Of a DNA stretch of 64,000 bases, positions 7,327 to 16,235 are shown one piece after another (the first letter of the stretch is position 1; the number at the start of each line of letters is the position of its first letter). The stretch lies in assembly GCF_001633105.1 (NCBI RefSeq), contig NZ_LUKZ01000009.1:967269-1031268 (forward strand). Direction: 5' to 3'. The position numbers and the translations under genes were made by a program. This DNA comes from Acidovorax sp. GW101-3H11. GTDB lineage: Bacteria > Pseudomonadota > Gammaproteobacteria > Burkholderiales > Burkholderiaceae_C. Below the pieces are notes generated by a model. That model worked only from the letters and a program-made list of their open reading frames with translations, searched no databases and had not been told where the DNA came from.

Positions 7327-8399
7327 CAGAATTTCCTTCCTACAGTGATCGTTCCGTAGACCGGGATTTCTTTTTGTCCCCGGAATTCGCGTGTGCGGTG
7401 GTAGCGGGCTATCGCGATGCGCCAGTTGCCTTGGGTAATCGCGACGCCGTAGCCGACATCCGCCACGAGTGGCCGCTTATCAACGCTATGGCCGGACTTG
7501 AAGGTATTGCCATCCAACGTGATGTCGTGCAGAACCCAGTGAGCGTCTAGCGCCACGAAGAGGTGGCCGTTCCAGTTGCTGCCAGCGGTCGTGCGCACGG
7601 GCGAGGTGTTCTCTCCGGCAGGCCGTAGCGGTGCCGTACCTAAATCATCAGGCAGGCGCAGCCCATAGCGCAGTTCTCCACCGACATTCGCGTAGGTGGC
7701 GAAGTTACCGAAGCTGCCACCCCAGTGGCGGGTCAGATCCCAGCCCCAACCGCTGACGTCTTCTTGCCTGAAGACTCGTGTTCGGCGTTCGTGCAGCAAC
7801 TGCAGCACAGGCTCGTCGCGCAGTTGGTGTCGCCAGCCATTGAATTTGTCGACGCCGATGGTGTCATGCCACCAGTTCTGGGTTTGCCTGGCCAAGGAGG
7901 AGGGGCCCACAACACCGACGCGGATTTGTGAGGTGCGCAGCGTATCGCCGCGCCGCGCGTTGTAGCCAAAGCTCAACATCATTGCGCCGGCGAAAGGGCG
8001 GTCGTCTTTGATCAGATCGCTGCGCGTTTTGTCGCTGGGGGTGTACATCATCTGCCCGAAGCCGATGGTCATGTTCTGTTCGTCAAAACCCTCGGGTTGC
8101 AGCACCGTGAGAAAACGATTCAGCCCACGGACGAGACGGGGTAGGCAAGGGTCATCGCGATAGTCCACAAGGTTGGGGGAGACCCAGCTGACGAGAAATC
8201 CATTGGAGTAGCCTTGATCTTGTCCAATGCCGCCGAACATGTCGTTGTCGATCCGCAGATTGAGCGTTCCCGTTGAGCGCAGCGGGTTGTCCTGGTGGCA
8301 GGACTGGGCCTGTGCGGAGGCGCTCAGCAATAGCAGCAGCAAGGAGGCTGCGACTTCCAGCCTCCATTCAGCGGGGTCGGCGGACTGAACTTTCGTCAC
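7326..8399 (-). CDS. LpxR-family (DUF2219) outer-membrane lipid A deacylase-like protein
   Basis: About 357 residues. A hydrophobic signal (VAASLLLLLLSASAQAQ) precedes a beta-barrel-like sequence ending in Phe (TITVGRKF), the usual outer-membrane signature. The N-terminal block NLRIDNDMFGGIGQDQGYSN matches the LpxR ND...TNG region carrying active-site Asn/Asp. The block WWHDTIGVDKFNGWRHQL carries the family His and the GW..QL motif. LpxR enzymes remove the 3'-linked acyl chains of lipid A, modifying endotoxin. Activity here is inferred. The GTG start at 8399 overlaps the stop of the upstream universal stress protein gene (GTGA), so translation is probably coupled. A downstream partner gene has been cut off at 7250. 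Confidence 0.75.
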   Translation of the reverse strand: MTKVQSADPAEWRLEVAASLLLLLLSASAQAQSCHQDNPLRSTGTLNLRIDNDMFGGIGQDQGYSNGFLVSWVSPNLVDYRDDPCLPRLVRGLNRFLTVLQPEGFDEQNMTIGFGQMMYTPSDKTRSDLIKDDRPFAGAMMLSFGYNARRGDTLRTSQIRVGVVGPSSLARQTQNWWHDTIGVDKFNGWRHQLRDEPVLQLLHERRTRVFRQEDVSGWGWDLTRHWGGSFGNFATYANVGGELRYGLRLPDDLGTAPLRPAGENTSPVRTTAGSNWNGHLFVALDAHWVLHDITLDGNTFKSGHSVDKRPLVADVGYGVAITQGNWRIAIARYHRTREFRGQKEIPVYGTITVGRKF

Positions 8400-8890
8400 G
8401 CTGGCGTGCCACCCTGCCCAGGGGTTGCAGTCACAATGACCGATTGGGACTGGCGCACCAGCATCACCGGAACTGGTGCGATGCGAGCGAGCTGCTCTGC
8501 ATCGCTTCCCATCAGCAGCCTGTCCACGCCCCGGCGTCCGTGGGTACCCAACACCACCAACTCGCATTGAGTAGTCAGTGCCTGCTGAGCGATGAGCACC
8601 GAGACGCGCTCGCCGTTACTTTCCAGAAGGACGGTCTCAACCACCAGGCCTCCCTGCCTCAGCCGCAGCGCCGCCTCGTCCAGCAGCTTCTGCCCGGCCG
8701 CCAGGAAGCCCGGCCTCACTTCTTCAATATAGATCCTCGGCCTCTCGAAGCCGTTGCTGTGCTTCATCTCCTCGATGACGTGCAGCAAGACGATGGTTGC
8801 GCCATTCAGGCGTGCCAGCACCGCAGCGTGGTGGAGCGCCAAATCGGCAGTAGGACTTCCGTCGAGCGGAACCAGGATTCTTGAGTACAT
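8396..8890 (-). CDS. Universal stress protein, UspA family
   Basis: A 164-residue single-domain Usp. MYSRILVPLDGSPTADLAL is the typical first strand and loop. The ATP-binding signature G-2x-G-9x-G-[ST] is present as GTHGRRGVDRLLMGSDAE near residues 122-140. GGAGA lies about five bases before the ATG. It is sandwiched between the PHA synthase gene upstream and the LpxR-like gene downstream on the same strand, suggesting a stress or carbon-storage operon. Such usp-phaC pairings are seen in stress-response clusters of proteobacteria. Confidence 0.9.
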   Translation of the reverse strand: MYSRILVPLDGSPTADLALHHAAVLARLNGATIVLLHVIEEMKHSNGFERPRIYIEEVRPGFLAAGQKLLDEAALRLRQGGLVVETVLLESNGERVSVLIAQQALTTQCELVVLGTHGRRGVDRLLMGSDAEQLARIAPVPVMLVRQSQSVIVTATPGQGGTPA

Positions 8891-8936
8891 GAATGTCTCC
8901 AGTTATCAGAGTAAAACGGGGTGACGAACAGATATT

Positions 8937-8973
8937 GCGTATACCGTGTCGCAATAGCGGACGCGGTATGCGC
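8937..8973. terminator. Imperfect hairpin between phaC-like and usp genes
   Basis: GCGTATACCG (8937-8946) and CGGTATGCGC (8964-8973) pair at 9 of 10 positions around a 17-base loop. It lies just after the PHA synthase stop on the minus strand. No U-run follows, so it may be an attenuator or mRNA-stabilising hairpin instead. Confidence 0.3.
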
Positions 8974-8977
8974 TTAT

Positions 8978-10729
8978 TCAGTTGCGTACATATTCCCCTG
9001 GGGCGTCGCAAACAGTGGGGTATCCACTGGATTCAGCACCTATGAGCGGAGGCGCAACAACATCACCGGAACGCTCTCGCAGCCACGCCGACCATGCGGG
9101 CCACCAGGAATCCGGATGCGTCTGCATCGTCGCTTGCCACTCATCCGGCGCCATGTATCCATCACCGGCCGCGCGGGTATGGATTTGATATTGGCGCTTA
9201 CCTCGGCCGGGCTCGCTCACGATGCCGCCGTTGTGTCCTCCAGTGGTCAGCACGAAAGTCAGCTCGGCCGAAGACAGGAGATGCAGCTTGTAAACCGAGC
9301 GCCAAGGCGCAATATGATCCGAGGCAGTGCCGACGCAAAACACCGGCACAGCGATGTCTCCCACTGAAACGGGGCGACCCGTGACGGGATAACGCCCCGC
9401 GCTGAGATCGTTATTCAGGTAAAGGCGTCGGAGATACTGCGAATGCATCTTCGCGGGCAGGCGAGTCCCATCGGCATTCCAAGCCATCAGGTCGGTCATT
9501 GGCCGGCGATCGCCCAATAGGTATTCGTCAATCATGCGAGACCATATGAGATCGTAGGAGCGCAGTAGCTGAAAAGCTCCGCTCATCTGGTCGGAGGTCA
9601 AATAACCGGTTTGAGCCATGCTGGCTTCCAACAGCGCCACTTGACTCTCGTTGATGAAAAGACTCAGCTCGCCCGGTTCGCTGAAGTCCGTCTGTGCGGC
9701 AAGCAGGCTTACCGACACCAGCCGCGTATCGCCATCACGCGCCATGGCTGAAGCACCAATGGCCAGTAGCGTTCCGCCCAGGCAATAACCAGCCGCGTGG
9801 ACTCCATGCCCGGGGACAACGGAAGTCACAGCGTCCAGCGCTGCATGCAGGCCGAACTCCAGGTACTCATCCATGCCCAAATCTCGATCCTCAGCATCCG
9901 GATTTCTCCAGGAGATGCAAAAAACCGTATGCCCTTGCGCAACCAGATACCGTATCAGCGAGTTATGCGGTGACAGATCCAGTACGTAGTACTTCATGAT
10001 CCAGGCAGGAATGATCATGATCGGTTCGGGATGGACTTTCTCGGTAGTGGGCGTGTACTGAATCAGTTCGATCAGTCGATTTCTCAGAACGACTTTTCCT
10101 TCCGTGACCGCTACGTCGCGCCCAACGACGAAGTTCTCCGTTCCCGCGGGAGGCTGGCCGGATAGTTGCCGACGCAAGTCGTCGAGAAAGTTGGACGTCC
10201 CCCGCGCTAGATTGGCGCCTTGCTCTGCGATGGTTCTTTTCAGGACAATGGGGTTGAAAACCGCAGCGTTGGCGGGCGAAAGCATTTCCAGCCACTGTTT
10301 GGCGCCAAACGCCAGCAGGCGTTGGTGTTTCGGATCCACTCCCCACACCCCCTGCGTGGCCTGCTCCCACCATTTGGTCTGATTGACGAATGAACTGCGG
10401 AAAAGGTCGTAGGGCCATTGATCCCATGCAGGATCGTTGAAGCGGCGGTCATTGACAGGTGACCGGTCAGGAGCGGTGGCTCCCCGGTTCGGGTTGGCCC
10501 GATTCTTCTTCAATACGGCCATCCATTGCTCGGACAGGGAGGCTGCAAACGCCAAAAGCTCGGCTTGCTTGCCAGGACTGTTTGCTAAATGGCTCGCCCA
10601 GTCCACCCATGCGAGCAACGATGTCTCCGGCGAAATAGACGACCAAGCCTGTGCCCAAGCGACATGGGCATCCCCATCCAACTTCGGATTGATGGCTGAG
10701 TCGATATTGCCGTTCTTTTTATTCGTCAA
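8978..10729 (-). CDS. phaC: Poly(3-hydroxyalkanoate) synthase family protein
   Basis: A 583-residue class I-type PHA synthase that would polymerise (R)-3-hydroxyacyl-CoA into storage polyester. The lipase-like box GYCLGG occupies residues 314-319 with nucleophile Cys316. Asp471 (ASDHIAPW) and His499 (GGHNGG) complete the triad. The region YDLFRSSFVNQTKWW near residues 107-121 and NPDAEDRDLGMDEYL near 276-290 are also characteristic. The start is a TTG at 10729 with AGAGGT nine bases upstream. Genes for precursor supply (phaA, phaB) are not nearby. The gene heads an operon with usp and the LpxR-like gene, which suggests stress-linked use. Confidence 0.88.
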   Translation of the reverse strand: MTNKKNGNIDSAINPKLDGDAHVAWAQAWSSISPETSLLAWVDWASHLANSPGKQAELLAFAASLSEQWMAVLKKNRANPNRGATAPDRSPVNDRRFNDPAWDQWPYDLFRSSFVNQTKWWEQATQGVWGVDPKHQRLLAFGAKQWLEMLSPANAAVFNPIVLKRTIAEQGANLARGTSNFLDDLRRQLSGQPPAGTENFVVGRDVAVTEGKVVLRNRLIELIQYTPTTEKVHPEPIMIIPAWIMKYYVLDLSPHNSLIRYLVAQGHTVFCISWRNPDAEDRDLGMDEYLEFGLHAALDAVTSVVPGHGVHAAGYCLGGTLLAIGASAMARDGDTRLVSVSLLAAQTDFSEPGELSLFINESQVALLEASMAQTGYLTSDQMSGAFQLLRSYDLIWSRMIDEYLLGDRRPMTDLMAWNADGTRLPAKMHSQYLRRLYLNNDLSAGRYPVTGRPVSVGDIAVPVFCVGTASDHIAPWRSVYKLHLLSSAELTFVLTTGGHNGGIVSEPGRGKRQYQIHTRAAGDGYMAPDEWQATMQTHPDSWWPAWSAWLRERSGDVVAPPLIGAESSGYPTVCDAPGEYVRN

Positions 10730-10872
10730 AGCGTATTACCTCTATTTCTGCACAAGTAGAAAGAGCCCCTTGCTTGAAAACGGGAGTCGATTGCGATTTC
10801 CTGGGCGACGACGCCTCGCCAGCGCGTCAGCGATGTATCCATCTGCCAGCTCGCTCCGCTGTTTCGCTTCGC

Positions 10873-11286
10873 CTAACCGGCCATCAGGCTGATTACCAGT
10901 GCGTTCGCAATATCGATGACGAACCCACATACCAGGGGCACCACAATGAACGCCTCGCGTGCCGCACCATGCTCCCGAGTCACCGCCGTCATGTTGGCGA
11001 TGGCAGTGGCGGTAGATCCCAGCGCAATACCGCCGAAACCCGCGCACACCACGGCGGCTTGGTAATCCTTGCCCATTGCCCGAAAAACAATCAGCAAAAC
11101 GAATGCGATGACCAAGGCAATCTGCACCAGCATCGCCGCCGTGATGAAGGCGAGCACGGGCTGCAGTTCCCAGAGCCTGAGTCCCATCAGCGCCATGGTC
11201 AGAAACAGGCTCAATGACATGTCGGAAACCAGGGCGATGCCTGGCTGCATGCTCGGCCAGTTCCATAAACGTCCGCGCCCACTTGG
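10873..11286 (-). pseudogene. gltS: 3' fragment of a sodium/glutamate symporter (GltS-like)
   Basis: The minus frame ending at 10873 encodes about 130 residues of the C-terminal part of GltS. LSLFLTMALMGLRLWELQPV, a run of hydrophobic helices, then TATAIANMTAVTREHGAARE and VIDIANALVISLMAG match the last membrane segments of the symporter. The frame enters directly from the left end of the IS3-family element (11287), and no N-terminal half appears on the other side, where IS5 remnants lie. The gene is therefore truncated and not functional, and the insertion was followed by further loss or rearrangement. Confidence 0.75.
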
Positions 11287-12894
11287 GGGGGTGCGGACGA
11301 AAACTTGGACTACTAGAAGGTAGTTCATGTATTCCTACGAAGACCGAATCCGAGCCGTTGAGCTCTACATCAAGCTCGGCAAACGCACCAGCCCGACCAT
11401 CCGTCAGCTGGGTTACCCAACCAAGAATGCATTGAAGGGGTGGTACCGCGAGTATCAGCAGCGGCTCGACCTGCCGCTGGGATATGCCCGTCGGGAGCCG
11501 AAGTTCTCGCAGGGCCAGAAGGCAGCGGCCATCGAGCACTACCTCACACATGATCGATGCATCGCTGCCACCATGAGGGCGCTGGGCTATCCAGGGCGTG
11601 GAACGCTAACCAAGTGGGTCCGCGAGGCATTCCCTGAAGCCAGGATGGCCCTTGTCGGCAGTGTGGGCCAGCGAAGATATCCCGAGAGCTTGAAGCACGC
11701 GGGAGTGATGGAGCTTTGCACCCGGCAGGAAAGTGCACAGGCTGTTGCCGACAGGCTCGGCGTGTGCCGGCCAACGTTGTACAACTGGAAGAACCAGCTT
11801 CTGGGGCGTGAGGCACCCGCATCAATGAAACACACCGATCGATCACCGCAGGCGCAAGAGCGTGAAGAGCTCGAGCGCCAAGTTGAGATACTGCGCCACG
11901 AAGTCAGGCAACTGCGCCTTGAGCAGGACCTCTTGAACAAGGCCAATGAACTGTTAAAAAAAGGCCTGGGCGTCGATCTGCAGCTCCTGTCCAACCGGGA
12001 GAAGACACTGCTGATTGACGCCCTCAGGGAGCACTATGGCCTGCCAGAGCTCCTTGCACAGTTGGGTCTTGCGCGTAGCTCGTACTTCTACCATCGAGCC
12101 CGCGCGGCAATCGGAGACAAGTACGTGAGGGTGCGCCAGTCCATCACCGAGATCTTCGAGTCCAATCACCGCTGCTATGGCTACCGCAGGCTGCAAGCCT
12201 CACTGGCCAGAGAGCAAGGCCCGATCTCCGAGAAGGTGATACAGCGGCTGATGAAGCAAGAGAGCCTGGTCGTTGCAAAACCCAAGAGGCGTCGGTATGC
12301 GTCTTACCTGGGCGAGATCAGCCCGGCACCAGAGAACATCATCAACCGTGACTTCCAGGCAGCAGCCCCCAACAAGAAATGGCTGACCGACATCACGGAG
12401 TTCCAGATCCCTGCAGGCAAGGTCTACCTGTCGCCGATCATCGATTGCTTCGACGGGATGGTGGTGAGCTGGACCATCGGCACGAGTCCGGATGCAGAGC
12501 TGGTCAACACCATGCTGGATGCAGCCATCGAGACCGTCACAGAGACAAGCGATCGACCAGTGGTCCACTCAGACCGCGGAGGTCACTACCGCTGGCCTGG
12601 CTGGCTATCCAGAATGAGCGAGGCCAAGCTCACCCGCTCGATGTCCCGCAAGGCCTGCTCGCCTGACAACGCAGCGTGCGAGGGCTTCTTCGGTCGGTTG
12701 AAGAATGAACTGTTCTATCCTCGGGACTGGAAGAGCGTCACAGTTGAGCAGTTCATTGAGGTGCTCGACGACTACATCCGTTGGTACAACGAGAAGCGGA
12801 TCAAGATCTCCCTGGGGGCCCTCAGCCCGATCGAATACCGGGTGAGCCTTGGACTTGCGGCATAAAACCAGTCCAAGTTTTTATCCGCACCCCC
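11287..12894 (+). mobile_element. IS3-family insertion sequence, apparently intact
   Basis: About 1.6 kb bounded by inverted repeats. The left end GTGCGGACGAAAACTTGGAC (11291-11310) and the right end (12870-12890), reverse-complemented GTGCGGATAAAAACTTGGAC, agree at all but two positions. G/C tracts extend the symmetry outward. One long transposase gene fills the element. The insertion interrupts gltS on the left and abuts an IS5 remnant on the right. A short target duplication could not be identified because of the G/C runs. Confidence 0.85.
11327..12865 (+). CDS. IS3-family transposase, single fused OrfAB
   Basis: A 512-residue DDE transposase. The first 230 residues carry helix-turn-helix segments (TIRQLGYPTKNALKGWYREY) and a leucine-zipper-like coiled coil (REELERQVEILRHEVRQLRL). 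The C-terminal half is the integrase core, with Asp in KWLTDITEF, Asp in VVHSDRGGHY and Glu in NAACEGFFGRLKNE. IS3 elements usually split this into orfA and orfB joined by -1 frameshifting. Here the reading frame is continuous, yet a TTAAAAAAAGG slippery-type sequence survives at about 11955-11965 at the expected junction. Frameshifting there would yield a short OrfA-like product. The element looks active. Confidence 0.93.
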   Translation: MYSYEDRIRAVELYIKLGKRTSPTIRQLGYPTKNALKGWYREYQQRLDLPLGYARREPKFSQGQKAAAIEHYLTHDRCIAATMRALGYPGRGTLTKWVREAFPEARMALVGSVGQRRYPESLKHAGVMELCTRQESAQAVADRLGVCRPTLYNWKNQLLGREAPASMKHTDRSPQAQEREELERQVEILRHEVRQLRLEQDLLNKANELLKKGLGVDLQLLSNREKTLLIDALREHYGLPELLAQLGLARSSYFYHRARAAIGDKYVRVRQSITEIFESNHRCYGYRRLQASLAREQGPISEKVIQRLMKQESLVVAKPKRRRYASYLGEISPAPENIINRDFQAAAPNKKWLTDITEFQIPAGKVYLSPIIDCFDGMVVSWTIGTSPDAELVNTMLDAAIETVTETSDRPVVHSDRGGHYRWPGWLSRMSEAKLTRSMSRKACSPDNAACEGFFGRLKNELFYPRDWKSVTVEQFIEVLDDYIRWYNEKRIKISLGALSPIEYRVSLGLAA

Positions 12895-12905
12895 GGTGGG
12901 TTAGG

Positions 12906-13340
12906 TTTGCGTGGAAATCAACAGGCATGACCTTGAAGGTATGCAACTCGCTTCTCTTGGCGATCTGCACCGTCACATGCCCGCCAAAACCTCCTGCACG
13001 CCCTGCGCGAAGGGCTGCCCCACGTAGTCGCTGTCGGCCAGCAGGCTTTGCACCCGGCTCAAGCCAGGTTTGCAGCGCGTCAGCGCCTGCAGCGCCTCCT
13101 TGCGGTCTGTGACTTCGGCCGTGGTCACCGCCACGGCGTGCGGCAACCCTGGCGTATCCACCGCAATGTGGCGCTTGATGCCCGAGACCTTCTTGCCAGC
13201 GTCATAGCCCTTCAAGGCCGCCGGGTCTGTGTTCTTCACGCTCTGCGCGTCGATGATCAAGAACGCGCTGCATGCGTTGCGCCCCAGTTTCTCGCGGGCC
13301 GCGCCAGCCTGGTTACTTCGCAACGCGATGACCACGCGCC
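12906..13340 (-). pseudogene. IS5-family transposase remnant, 5'/middle part
   Basis: Reading minus strand, FLIIDAQSVKNTDPAALKGY and GIKRHIAVDTPGLPHAVAV are the IS5-family core (first catalytic Asp and its flank). The frame then breaks near 12973 and resumes in another frame as VTVQIAKRSELHTFKVMP before being cut by the IS3-family element at 12895. Both a frameshift and truncation are present, so it is inactive. It complements the remnant at 15800-16235, which keeps the C-terminal half. Confidence 0.7.
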
Positions 13341-13538
13341 CGAGAATCTCTCCGCGAAGAATGGGTTTCGGCCGGTTGCGGCAGGCGCGTGAAGCCGCCG
13401 GTGCGATTCCAAAAGCCCGAAGCCGGATCCGACTGGCGCCTCGTCGACCCGCCAAGTCACACAGCCGTCGGGGCGGTCAGAGACGCAAGGATGTGAGACG
13501 CCGACGCACGGCGATGCGCATCACGGGGCCGGGCCACT

Positions 13539-14501
13539 TCAGAAGTTGTGCTGCACGCCCACGTCGAAACCCATCTTGTCCGCGATCGCCACCTGATCGC
13601 GCGCGACGTTGAGGTACAAGAAGGTGCGCTTCGACAGATTGTGGTTGTAGCCCACCGCGAACTTGCGGCTGATGGCGAGGTCGGCACTGGTGTTCTTCAG
13701 ATCGCCAAACGCAACTTTGAAGCGCCCCGTCGAGGTCGGCATGAAGGCGCTCACGATGTAGGTGCGGCGCTTCTCCAGGTTGTTCGCCCTGCCCTGGCCA
13801 TAGCCGCCTGCGAGCGTGAGCGGCCCCAGCGGCACCTGAACCGCGAAGAAGTTCCACACGTCGTTCACGCCACCCGGGTTCTCGTACGCATAGCCAGCGA
13901 ACCATTGGCCGGAACGGTAGGAGGCGCTCAGGCCCACCGGGTTGTTGGGCGTGGCCGGCGCGGGCAGCGTCGTGGAGTTCGGGCTCACGGCGTTGGCCCG
14001 CTGGAGTTGGAGGTTGAAGCCGCTCCTGTCGAACTTGTAGGTGATCGCGCCGTCGTTGCGGACGGTGCCGACGTTGCCGTTGCTGAACGCGACCATCGAT
14101 GCGACGCCCGTGTGAATGAACGGGTCTGGCGCCATCTGGACTTCCACATAGCCCGCGATGTAGTCGCGGCCCAGCGACACGCTGCCCCAGTTGCCCTGGA
14201 GACCGACGATCGATTGCCCCTGGAAGAAGCGGGCGGCCGTGAGTCCGCCGGTGTCGGAACGGAATCGCTGTTCGAGCCAGAAGAAAGCCTTCATGCCTCC
14301 GCCGAGGTCTTCGGTCCCGCGAAAGCCGACACGGCTTTGCGCTCCCTCGCCCAGACCGTTTTCGCCGCGAGCGGTCGCGGTGCCGATCTTGTTCACATAG
14401 CCGCTGTCGACCTTGCCGAAGACCGTGACCGAAGACTGCGCCAGGGAGGACCCAGCCAAGCCACCGGCCAACCCGGCCGTCAAAAGTATCCGATATCTCA
14501 A
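13539..14501 (-). CDS. Gram-negative trimeric porin (betaproteobacterial type)
   Basis: A 320-residue general-diffusion porin. The signal peptide (LRYRILLTAGLAGGLAGSSL ending AQ) precedes SSVTVFGKVDSGYV, the canonical first strand. SRVGFRGTEDLGGGMKAFFW and FFQGQSIVGLQGNWGSVSLG are family blocks, and the chain ends with Phe (VGVQHNF), the BAM recognition residue. The TTG at 14501, with GGGGA upstream, gives an ideal signal peptide. A GTG at 14549 preceded by GGGAGG would add 16 polar residues and is the alternative. It adjoins a Bug-type binding protein on the same strand, suggesting that the pair serves uptake of a carboxylate. Both are flanked by IS5 remnants. Confidence 0.88.
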   Translation of the reverse strand: MRYRILLTAGLAGGLAGSSLAQSSVTVFGKVDSGYVNKIGTATARGENGLGEGAQSRVGFRGTEDLGGGMKAFFWLEQRFRSDTGGLTAARFFQGQSIVGLQGNWGSVSLGRDYIAGYVEVQMAPDPFIHTGVASMVAFSNGNVGTVRNDGAITYKFDRSGFNLQLQRANAVSPNSTTLPAPATPNNPVGLSASYRSGQWFAGYAYENPGGVNDVWNFFAVQVPLGPLTLAGGYGQGRANNLEKRRTYIVSAFMPTSTGRFKVAFGDLKNTSADLAISRKFAVGYNHNLSKRTFLYLNVARDQVAIADKMGFDVGVQHNF

Positions 14502-14593
14502 TTTGTCCCCGTTCTCTCTAGGTTTGAACCCACACGCCCGCTTGCGCACTCGAGAGCCTCCCGCTCACGAGAACCAGGCCAACGCTCCTTCGC

Positions 14594-15613
14594 CTATTCA
14601 GGCTGAATGCCGGCCCCGCGAATCACTCGGCCCCAATCGGCGCTTTCCTTGGCCTGGTATTTGGCGAGTTCGCCGATGGGCATGACGAACTCGAACATGC
14701 CCATGGTCTGCGACGCCGCCTGCGCCTCGGGTGCCTTGACTGCAGCGGCCAGGAGCTGATGCAGTCTGGCCACCACCGGCGCCGGCGCGTTGGCCGGCAG
14801 GTAGGCGCCCAGCCAGAAGCCGATGTCCATGCCCTTGATGCCGGCCTCCTTGAAGGTCGGGAGTCCGGGCGTGTAGGGGCTGCGCTGGAGGTCGGTCACG
14901 CCGATCGCCCGCAGCTTGTTGGACTTGACGTAGGCCCATGGCGTGTAGTCGGTGAACATCATGTCTATCTGGCCGCTGATCAGATCGGGAATGGCGGCGG
15001 CGCCGCTGCGATAGCGCACGCCCAGGAGCTTCACCTGGGCCGATTGCTGAAGCACCTCCGCAGGCAGCTGGCTGGTGATGCTGGTGTACGCAAACGAATA
15101 CTTGCCAGGTTCCTTGCGCAGCAGGCTCACCAGTTCCGTCGCGTTCCAGGCCGGCAAGGTCTTCGGATTGACGTACAGATACATCGGCCCTTTCGACAGG
15201 GTCGTCACCGGCGTGAAGTCGGCGACCGGGTCATAGAGCATCTTCTTCACGACGTGCGGGTTGCCGGTGAACGCGACATTGCCGGTGATGAGCACCGTGT
15301 AGCCGTCGGGGGCGGCGCGCATCACTGATTGCGCCGCCAGCATCGAGCTGGCGCCGGGCTTGTTTTCCACGATCGCGGGCACGCCGGCCGCATGGCCGAC
15401 TTCGGTTGCGATGGCCCGGACGAAGACGTCGGGCCCGGCGCCGGGACTGAAGGGCGTGACGAAGGTAATCAACTTCGCCGGGTAGCTCTCGGCCGAAGCG
15501 ATTGCCGCGACACACACACCCAGCATGAACGCGGCGGCGCGAAAAGTCGGCAGGAACGCTCGCCTCCCCTCTTTTTCAACAGGACTTCTATAACTGATCA
15601 TTTTCACAACCAT
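14594..15613 (-). CDS. Bug/TctC-type tripartite tricarboxylate transporter binding protein
   Basis: A 339-residue periplasmic solute receptor. After a basic N-terminus and a hydrophobic signal (AAAFMLGVCVAAIASA), the mature protein starts ESYPAKLITFVTPFSPGAG, the family's first beta-strand and ligand loop. VENKPGASSMLAAQSV and DGYTVLITGN are standard Bug motifs. Such proteins bind carboxylates and deliver them to TctAB membrane proteins or to sensors. No tctAB genes are present here. The start codon could be the ATG at 15613 or 15601. The mature part is strikingly similar to the broken Bug gene at 46740-47720 (shared GNVAFTGNPHV, TLSKGPMYLYVNP, LPAEVLQQ), so the two are close paralogues. Confidence 0.85.
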   Translation of the reverse strand: MVVKMISYRSPVEKEGRRAFLPTFRAAAFMLGVCVAAIASAESYPAKLITFVTPFSPGAGPDVFVRAIATEVGHAAGVPAIVENKPGASSMLAAQSVMRAAPDGYTVLITGNVAFTGNPHVVKKMLYDPVADFTPVTTLSKGPMYLYVNPKTLPAWNATELVSLLRKEPGKYSFAYTSITSQLPAEVLQQSAQVKLLGVRYRSGAAAIPDLISGQIDMMFTDYTPWAYVKSNKLRAIGVTDLQRSPYTPGLPTFKEAGIKGMDIGFWLGAYLPANAPAPVVARLHQLLAAAVKAPEAQAASQTMGMFEFVMPIGELAKYQAKESADWGRVIRGAGIQPE

Positions 15614-15623
15614 TCTCGCACTG

Positions 15624-15634
15624 GAATTCAATTC
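15624..15634. promoter_or_regulatory. GAATT-N-AATTC palindrome adjoining the Bug gene start
   Basis: GAATTCAATTC is a perfect 5-bp-arm palindrome about 10 bp upstream of the start at 15613. The same motif (AGAATTTAATTCT) adjoins the start of the paralogous Bug gene at 46740. It could be an operator shared by the paralogues or simply leader sequence retained since duplication. Confidence 0.35.
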
Positions 15635-15799
15635 TTATATTAGATTATCAGTCGAAAGTTCATGGCAGTAGGAGAAACCCTGCTGCCGAGTGAAAAACGA
15701 GAGGGCGCCTTGCAGTCGGCAGGAGGGAATTACCCTGGGATGGAGGCATCGGCGAAGTGCTTTTTCTATGCCCTGAAGACCTATGTTCATCCAGAAATT

Positions 15800-16235
15800 G
15801 AGAGCCGGTCCCGGTTGTTTGAGCACGCAGAGGCCCGAGATAAGTGGATGGGCTGCGATGTAAGAGCGTGTTGACGATCTTCTGAGCAACAAAGCGAGGA
15901 AAGCGAGATGGATGAACTGCAAGCTGGTGTTGAGCAGACGCTCGCAGTTCCTCCACAGCCGTCTGTTTTTGTCCAGCCAGGCGAAACTGCGTTCGACGAC
16001 CCAGCGTTTGGGCATGACCTTGAAGGTGTGCAGCTCGCTGCGCCTGGCAATCTGCACCGTGACGCGCTCACCGAGGATGTCACGCACGCCCTGCGCGAAC
16101 GGCTCGCCGACGTAGCCTCCATAGACCAGCAGGCTTTGTACTTGCGCCAGGTTCGGCTTGCAGCGCTCAAGCGCCTGCAACGCTCCCTTGCGATCGGTCA
16201 GATCGGCCGCGCTCACCGCAACCGCGTGCGTCAAC
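15800..16235 (-). pseudogene. IS5-family transposase remnant, 3' part
   Basis: The minus frame begins abruptly at LTHAVAVSAADLTDRKGALQ and continues through FKVMPKRWVVERSFAWLDKN, the IS5-family region with the last catalytic Glu, to LNTSLQFIHLAFLALLLRRS. The N-terminal half and first catalytic Asp are missing. The frame runs on to a fortuitous stop at 15635. It has the same orientation as the remnant at 12906-13340, and the two halves bracket the porin and Bug genes. Confidence 0.72.
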
